Source: Cavia porcellus
Taxonomy: Eukaryota; Chordata; Mammalia; Rodentia; Caviidae
DNA: 64,000 nucleotides
Reading direction: 5' to 3'
Assembly (NCBI RefSeq): GCF_034190915.1
Contig: NW_026947501.1
Coordinates: forward strand, 5,766,001-5,830,000
Shown: piece by piece, positions 61,976 through 64,000 of the stretch
Layout: each line of letters starts with the position of its first letter
Position numbering within the stretch: position 1 is the first letter of the stretch
Notes under the pieces: model-generated
What the model was told of the DNA's origin: nothing
The model's input: the letters and a program-made list of their open reading frames with translations, nothing else
Databases searched by the model: none
Made by a program: the position numbers and the translations under genes

Positions 61976-62824
61976 GGTTTTCTAACAGGCCATTCACTAG
62001 ATGAAGTGAGAAAAACATCACAGGGTGGTTTGAATCGGAGGGCCTGAATCAGGATAGGCAGTGAGTGGCAATGTAGGATGGAGAAAAGCACCACGGTGTG
62101 GTCATGATGGGCAGGTCAGGAAACATGCAGTGGCAATATAGGATAGGTTTCTGAAAAACATCGCAGTGTGGTGCCCATTGTAAGGGATTCCAAAAGATCT
62201 TTCACTAGTAGGAGTGGGAAAAACATCACGGGGTGGTGTGAATCGGAGGGCCTGAATCAGGATACGCCGTGAGTGGCAATGAAGAATGGAGAAAAGCACC
62301 ACAGGGTGGTCAGCATGGGGAGGTCAGGAAACATGCAGTGGCAATGTAGGATAGGAATCTGAAAAACATCACGGAGTGGTGTGCATTGTAAGGGTTTCTA
62401 ACTGGCCATTCACTAGAAGGAGTGAGAAAAACATCACGGCTGATGTGAATCAGATGTTCTGAATTAGGATAGGCAGTGAGTGGCAATGTAGGATGGAGAA
62501 AAGCACCACGGGGTAGTCAGCATGGGGAGGTCAGGAAACATGCATTGGCAATGTAGGATAGGTTTCTGAAAAACATCGCTGGGTGGTGCGCTTTGTATGG
62601 GTTTCTAACAGGCCATTCACTAGTAGGAGTCAGAACAACAACATGGGGTGGTGTGAATCGGAGGGCCTGAATTAGGATCGGCATTCAGTGGCAATGTAGG
62701 ATGGAGAAAAGCACCACAGGGTGGTCAGCATGGGGAGGTCAGGAAACATGCAGTGGCAATGTAGGATAGGATTCTGAAAAACATCGCGGGTTTTTGCGCA
62801 TTGTAAGGGTTTCTAACAGGCCAT

Positions 62825-62861
62825 TCACTCTTAAGAGTGAGAAAAATATAACGGGGGGGGG
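62825..62861 (+). repeat. 16-bp palindrome and poly-G tract (9 G), TGTGTTAATC type
   Basis: G run at 62,853-62,861. The text after it reads AATGCGTGAATC instead of AATGCCTGAATC. Confidence 0.88.
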
Positions 62862-64000
62862 TGTGTTAATCGGAATGCGTGAATCAGGATAGGCAGTGAG
62901 TGGCAATGTATGATGGAGAAAAGCACCACGGGGTGGTCAGGAAGGGGAGGTCAGGAAACATGCAGTGGCAATGTAGGATAGGTTTCTGAAAAACATTGCA
63001 GGGTGGTGCTCATTGTAAGGGTTTCTAAAAGGCCTTTCACTAGTAGGAGTGAGAAAAATATCACAGGGTGGTGTGAAGTGCAGGGCCTGAGTAAGTGTAG
63101 GCTGTAAGTGGCAATGTAGGATGGAGAAAAGCACCACGGGGTGGTCAGGATGGGGAGGTCAGGAAACATGCAGTGGCAATGTAGGATAGGTTTCTGAAAA
63201 ACATCGCGGGGTAGTGCGCATTGTAAGGGTTTGTAGCAGGCCATTCACCAGTAGGAGTGAAAAAAACATCACAGGGTGGTGTGTATCGGAGGGCATGAAT
63301 TAGGATAGGCTGTGAGTGGCAATGTAGGATGGAGAAAAGCAACACAGGTTTGTCAGCATGGGGAGGCAAGGAAACATGAAGTGGCAATGTAGTATTGGTT
63401 TCTAATAAACATCACTGGGTGGTGCACTTTGTATGGGTTTCTAACAGGCCATTCACTAGTAGGAGTGAGAACAACAACAAGGGGTGGTGTGAATCGGAGG
63501 GCCTGATTTAGGATAGGCATTGAGTGGCAATGAAGTATGTAGAAAAGCACCAGAGGGTGGTCAGCATGGGGAGGTCAAAAAACATGCAGAGGCAATGTAG
63601 GATAGTTTTCTGAAAAACATTACGGGATGGTGCACATTGTAAGGGTTTCTAACAGGCCATTCATTAGTAGGAGTGAGAAAAACATAATGGGTTCGTGTGA
63701 ATCAGATGTTCTGAATTAGCATAGGCAGTGAGTGGCAATGTAGGATGGAGAAAAGCACCATGGGGTGGTCAGCATGGGGAGGTCAGAAAACATGCATTGG
63801 CAATGTAGGGTAGTTTTCTGAAAAACATCGCCTGGTGATGCGCATTGTAAGGTTTTCTTACAGGCCATTCACTAGTAGCAGGGACAAAAACATCACGGGG
63901 TGGTGTGAATCGGAGGGCCTGAATTAGGATAGGCAGTTAGTGGCAATGTAGGATAGAGAAAAGCCCTACGGTGTGGTCAGCATGGGGAGGTCAGGAAACA

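Larger units (their letters stand above)
1..64000 (+). repeat. 208-bp satellite DNA array, whole window
   Basis: The sequence is a continuous head-to-tail array of monomers close to 208 bp. Recurring words such as GTGGCAATGTAGGAT, AGGCCATTCACTAGTAGG and TCAGCATGGGGAGGTCAGG return in the same order from first to last base. A convenient register is the TCAGCATGGGG word, for example at 120, 328, 536, 744 and 951. My hand-built consensus monomer is 208 bp with 76 G, 30 C, 60 A and 42 T (51% GC, strong G excess on this strand). All monomers point the same way and I saw no inversion, unique spacer or mobile element. No coding gene is supported: frames rotate because 208 is not a multiple of 3, and open frames appear or vanish with single substitutions. 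The family name and genomic position are unknown; centromeric, pericentromeric or subtelomeric heterochromatin is inferred from the architecture only. Confidence 0.98.
61465..64000 (+). repeat. Return to 51-monomer-type sequence, truncated by window edge
   Basis: Aligns to the second 51-monomer copy at an offset of 8,315 bp (40 monomers): 61,537 with 53,222, 62,951 with 54,636, 63,145 with 54,830, and the last base with 55,685. A short patch near 61,955-61,970 does not follow this alignment. The array runs off the window without a boundary. Confidence 0.85.

Noticed and set aside
1..64000. CENP-B box (TTCG, four bases, A, two bases, CGGG)
   Set aside because: The CGGG in the module cores is not preceded by TTCG at the required distance in the consensus or in the variants I checked. 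The G-rich core resembles only the right end of the box.
1..64000. CRISPR-like array of direct repeats with spacers
   Set aside because: Repeats are about 208 bp and contiguous, with no unique spacers between conserved short repeats and no cas genes.
1..64000. Inverted repeats or transposon ends
   Set aside because: All monomers have one orientation. The only inverted symmetry is the short TCACT/AGTGA element within each monomer and its 16-bp perfect form, and no target-site duplication or transposase sequence is seen.

Overview
The whole 64,000-base window is one tandem satellite DNA array. The repeat unit is about 208 bp, roughly 308 monomers lie head to tail, and every one is in the same orientation. 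Both ends stop mid-array, so it continues beyond the window. I found no protein gene, RNA gene, transposon, CRISPR array, promoter or non-satellite insertion. The many open frames of about 60-200 codons, mostly on the minus strand, are translations of the satellite itself.

The organism is a eukaryote, probably a vertebrate or another lineage with germline CpG methylation. Satellite arrays with multi-kilobase higher-order repeats (HORs) are typical of centromeric, pericentromeric or subtelomeric heterochromatin, and CpG sites in the repeat keep appearing in both deamination forms (CA and TG). I do not recognise the satellite by name. A weak, untested resemblance to the primate beta-satellite (68-69 bp) is discussed in the findings.

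The array is nested at four scales. (1) About 69 bp: each monomer contains three diverged copies of one module (spacing 65, 73 and 70 bp). (2) 208 bp: a hand-built consensus monomer is G-rich on the given strand (76 G, 30 C, 60 A, 42 T). (3) HORs of variable length: an anchor monomer recurs at 3,445, 9,682, 11,968, 19,046, 25,709, 28,837 and 34,876, giving units of about 30, 11, 34, 32, 15 and 29 monomers. (4) A different HOR of 51 monomers (10,597 bp) occurs as two tandem, almost identical copies (36,839-47,435 and 47,436-58,032).

Layout: 1-9.7 kb, older and more diverged units; 9.7-14.25 kb, a tandem 11-monomer duplication; 14-36.8 kb, strongly homogenised 32-monomer-type units with in-register deletions of 1, 3 and 17 monomers; 36.8-58.0 kb, the 51-monomer pair; 58.1-61.5 kb, a tandem 8-monomer (1,662 bp) duplication; 61.5-64.0 kb, return to the 51-monomer type (offset 8,315 bp from the second copy).

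The clearest unexpected signal is a run of 7-12 G in a specific monomer class, beside a 16-bp palindrome. In the anchored class its length alone accounts for the base-level length differences that I could trace between HOR copies. A derivative interrupted by one T has the same length in all four copies.
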